Positions 61,275 through 64,000 of a stretch of 64,000 nt of DNA are shown piece after piece. The notes beneath the pieces are model-generated. The model was not told the DNA's origin. It saw only the letters and a program-made list of their open reading frames with translations, and ran no database searches. Both the position numbers and the translations under genes were made by a program. This stretch comes from an uncultured Flavobacteriaceae bacterium. Lineage in GTDB: Bacteria > Bacteroidota > Bacteroidia > Flavobacteriales > Flavobacteriaceae. Within the stretch, counting starts at the first letter, position 1. Each line of letters starts with the position of its first letter. The DNA lies in the NCBI GenBank assembly GCA_947500575.1, contig CANMSI010000001.1, positions 1,054,001-1,118,000 on the forward strand, written 5' to 3'.

Positions 61275-63950
61275 TTAGCTTGCTGGATTCGTTTTCTTAC
61301 TGTCTATCGCATGCTTCTTGATGAAGTCTTTCACCTCTTTCGTCGTTACTATTCCTTCTTCACGAAGTAGCTGCAGTGCGGCCAAAGCAATAAACTTCGG
61401 GCTGATTTCAAAATAATCTCTCAAATGACTTCGTCCTTCACTCAAACCATAACCATCAGTTCCCAAAACATGATATGCTTTCGGCATCCATTTAGCAATT
61501 CCATTTGCCCATTGCTTTACATAATCAGAAACCGAAACAAATACACCTTCTTCCTTTTCTAAGAGTTTTTCTAGATATGCTTTAGGTCTTTTACCGTCGG
61601 CTGAAAGTAAGGCTTGTCGTTCTGCATCCTGCGCATTACGTTGCAGTTCCGTATAACTGGTTACACTCCATATATCTGTTGATATGCCAATATCTTCTAA
61701 TAATTTTTTAGCATCCATTACCTGCATCATTATAGAACCGCTTCCCATCAAATGTGCCTTACGAGATTTGGTGATCTTTTTAGTAGATTTCTCGTAACGG
61801 TACATTCCTTTAATAACTCCTTCCTCAACGCCCTCTGGCATCATTGGCATTGGATAGTTTTCATTTGTAACCGTGATATAATAGAATATCTTTTCCTGTA
61901 ATTCATACATTCTATAAATGCCTTCCTTAACAATCAATGCCAACTCAAAAGCAAAAGACGGATCATAGCTTTTCATATTTGGGACAATACTTGATAGAAT
62001 ATGTGAATGCCCATCTTGGTGCTGCACACCTTCACCATTCAAGGTGGTTCTTCCAGAAGTTCCGCCAATTAAAAAACCTTTACACATCATATCGCCACAG
62101 GCCCATATCATATCACCAACCCGCTGGAAACCAAAAATGGAATAGAATACATAAAAGGGAATCATTGGCAATCCATGCATTGAATAGGCAGAACCAGCTG
62201 CCATAAAGGAAGCAATAGCACCTGCTTCGCAAATACCTTCCTGAAGAATTTGCCCGTCTACACTTTCTCTATAATAGGAAATACTATCTGCATCTACTGG
62301 TTTATACAGTTGCCCCTTGGGCTGGTAAATTCCAGCATAGCGGAACAATCCATCCAAACCAAATGTCCGCGCCTCATCCGGAATTATAGGAACAATATAT
62401 TCTTTAATGCCTTCTTGCCTTAGGAGCTTGGTAATAATCCGTACCAAAACCATTGTTGTGGAAACAGAACGTTCCTCTGTGCCCGCATAAAACTCCCCCC
62501 AAAGGGCATCTCCAGGAGTTTTTATGGATGGTGACTCATCTTTTCGCTCGGGTAAATACCCCCCAAGCTCAAAGCGTTGCTTTTTTAAATAATGTATCTC
62601 TGGACTATCTTCCGCCGGTTTATAGAATTTTGCTTTCGCAGCATCTGCCTCACTTAATGGAATACCAAAACGCTTTGCAGCCGCAATACGCTCATCAGCA
62701 TTCATATTCTTTTTCTGATGGGTAGTATTTTTGCCTTCTCCAGAATTACCCATTCCGTACCCTTTAAGAGTTTTCATCAGAATTACGCTTGGTTTCCCAT
62801 TGGGCTTGGATGCTTTATCAAAAGCTGCATATATTTTTTTATAGTCGTGACCCCCTCTTTTAATAGTTCTAATTTCTTCATCGGAAAGCGAATGCATTAA
62901 CTTCTCTAAGTCGGGATTATCTTTCACCCAATGTTGTCTCACCTCGTCGCCTGGAAGCACGGAATACATTTGGTAATCGCCATCCAATGCTTTGTTCATT
63001 CGGTCTACCAAAATGCCTTTTTGATCACGTTCTAAAAGTGCATCCCATTCGCTCCCCCAAATAACTTTCGTAACGTTCCAGCCAGCCCCTAAAAAACTAC
63101 GTTCCAGTTCCTGAATCACCTTTCCATTCCCCCGAACAGGGCCGTCTAAACGTTGTAAATTACAGTTCACTACTAAAACCAAATTATCTAGTTGTTCCCT
63201 TACTGCAATATTTAAGGTTCCTAAGGTTTCGGGTTCGTCCATTTCGCCATCTCCCACAAAAGCCCAAATTTTACCGCCATTCTTTTCTTTGAGTCCTCTA
63301 TTCTCCAAATATTTTTTAAATCGTGCCTGATAAATTGCACTCACACCAATAAGTCCCATCGAAGCCGAAGGGATTTCCCAAAAACTGGGCAATCTCCTAG
63401 GATGCGGATATGATGGTAAACCGCCTTCTGGTTGTAGTTCCCGTCTAAAATTTTTCAGATGTGCCTCTGTTAGTCTTCCTTCCAATAAGGCGCGCGCATA
63501 TACTCCAGGAGCTGCATGTGGCTGTAAAGAAACCAAGTCCCCCCCATAATCAGCACTTTTTTTTCTAAAGAAATGATTAAAACCCACTTCATACATACTC
63601 GCAGCAGAGGCATAGGTTGCAATATGACCTCCTACACCTTCACCACTATCATAACCTTGCAATACCATTGCCATGGCGTTCCATCGATTGATATTCTCAA
63701 TTTTGGTTTCCATAACCGTATCACCAGGATATGGGGGTTGGTGCCTTGCACTTATTGTATTTATATAGGGCGAGTTTAGAGCTTCGCCGGCCAACTTAAC
63801 TCCTTTTCGAATGGCCAATGCACGCAGCTCTCGGATAAGATCTGCCGCTTGTTCATCACCTTGATCCTCAATAACTTCTTCAATAGAAGCTATCCACTCT
63901 CGCAACTCTTCTTGCCATTCTTGGTCTTTTTCTAAAGCTATTGTATTCAT
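61275..63950 (-). CDS. aceE: Pyruvate dehydrogenase E1, homodimeric type
   Basis: An 891-residue thiamine-diphosphate enzyme that decarboxylates pyruvate and acetylates the E2 lipoyl groups. Length matches the homodimeric E1 of E. coli (887 residues). The ThDP motif GDGEMDEPETL (from 233) with VVNCNLQRLDG (about 260-270) is intact, and the early HQPPYPGD and GGHIATYASAA blocks are present. Most Bacteroidota use the split alpha/beta E1, so this AceE type may be an additional or acquired copy. The upstream promoter lies at the window edge. Confidence 0.95.
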   Translation of the reverse strand: MNTIALEKDQEWQEELREWIASIEEVIEDQGDEQAADLIRELRALAIRKGVKLAGEALNSPYINTISARHQPPYPGDTVMETKIENINRWNAMAMVLQGYDSGEGVGGHIATYASAASMYEVGFNHFFRKKSADYGGDLVSLQPHAAPGVYARALLEGRLTEAHLKNFRRELQPEGGLPSYPHPRRLPSFWEIPSASMGLIGVSAIYQARFKKYLENRGLKEKNGGKIWAFVGDGEMDEPETLGTLNIAVREQLDNLVLVVNCNLQRLDGPVRGNGKVIQELERSFLGAGWNVTKVIWGSEWDALLERDQKGILVDRMNKALDGDYQMYSVLPGDEVRQHWVKDNPDLEKLMHSLSDEEIRTIKRGGHDYKKIYAAFDKASKPNGKPSVILMKTLKGYGMGNSGEGKNTTHQKKNMNADERIAAAKRFGIPLSEADAAKAKFYKPAEDSPEIHYLKKQRFELGGYLPERKDESPSIKTPGDALWGEFYAGTEERSVSTTMVLVRIITKLLRQEGIKEYIVPIIPDEARTFGLDGLFRYAGIYQPKGQLYKPVDADSISYYRESVDGQILQEGICEAGAIASFMAAGSAYSMHGLPMIPFYVFYSIFGFQRVGDMIWACGDMMCKGFLIGGTSGRTTLNGEGVQHQDGHSHILSSIVPNMKSYDPSFAFELALIVKEGIYRMYELQEKIFYYITVTNENYPMPMMPEGVEEGVIKGMYRYEKSTKKITKSRKAHLMGSGSIMMQVMDAKKLLEDIGISTDIWSVTSYTELQRNAQDAERQALLSADGKRPKAYLEKLLEKEEGVFVSVSDYVKQWANGIAKWMPKAYHVLGTDGYGLSEGRSHLRDYFEISPKFIALAALQLLREEGIVTTKEVKDFIKKHAIDSKKTNPAS

Positions 63951-64000
63951 AATAATATCATTAGGTATCTCTAATACCGTACTAATGTACTTAAAAATTA

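Noticed and set aside
1-64000. CRISPR arrays, tRNA/rRNA genes, insertion sequences and prophage
   Set aside because: No repeat-spacer pattern, cloverleaf sequence, transposase or phage structural gene was recognised on either strand.

Overview
The window looks like chromosomal DNA of an aerobic, probably marine member of the Bacteroidota (Flavobacteriaceae-like). The signs are AT-rich sequence, signal-peptide and lipobox styles of that phylum, TAnnTTTG-type promoter sequence, the long form of urocanase, the Bacteroidota form of homogentisate dioxygenase and split methylmalonyl-CoA mutase subunits. No tRNA, rRNA, CRISPR array, insertion sequence or prophage was recognised.

Layout. (1) 1-6094: a histidine-utilisation operon hutH(partial)-hutI-hutU-hutG, convergent with a homogentisate 1,2-dioxygenase gene. 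(2) 6095-16959: housekeeping and accessory genes. These are a small outer-membrane barrel, a Nudix-type regulator, a lipoprotein with a toroid-like fold, a Crp/Fnr regulator next to a truncated cbb3-associated P-type ATPase (CcoI/FixI) remnant, an N-acetylhexosamine-kinase-like/nucleotidyltransferase pair with a sodium:solute symporter, a secreted alpha/beta hydrolase and a short MscS channel. (3) 16960-24052: a five-gene propionyl-CoA carboxylase/methylmalonyl-CoA mutase operon that takes propionyl-CoA to succinyl-CoA. (4) 24168-58223: a large catabolic island. It holds VOC-fold proteins, three DUF1838 proteins, CpeT/CpcT-like and other calycin-like proteins, two exported flavin amine-oxidase-like enzymes, a nitrilase-fold lipoprotein lacking its nucleophile, HyuA/HyuB with a flavoprotein, a LeuC/LeuD-like hydratase, an HpcH/HpaI aldolase, an SDR, a HapK-like protein, a methyltransferase, a SnoaL-like protein and three MFS transporters. 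(5) 58230-63950: two uncharacterised genes and an AceE/AceF-type pyruvate dehydrogenase pair.

The main discovery is that most transcription units from the propionyl-CoA operon through the island carry a copy of one palindrome, arms AWTAGTTAAC / GTTAACTAWT around a 3-bp centre. Good copies are centred at 24117, 26855, 38407 and 44200; degenerate copies lie at about 25199 and 53630. These would make regions 3 and 4 one regulon whose regulator is not in the window.

Working hypothesis (inference): the island degrades a ring- or lactam-containing, methyl-substituted compound. Exported flavoproteins and VOC/DUF1838/calycin proteins would handle the early steps, and HyuA/HyuB would open a lactam or imide. 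The LeuCD-like hydratase and HpcH aldolase would then cleave a substituted malate to pyruvate, which AceEF consumes, and to a C3 fragment, which Pcc/Mcm consumes. The co-occurrence of CpeT-like (bilin-lyase fold) and HapK-like (prodigiosin cluster) proteins with lactamase-type HyuAB makes linear tetrapyrroles or other pyrrole-lactams a candidate substrate. Other N-heterocycles or aromatics are not excluded.
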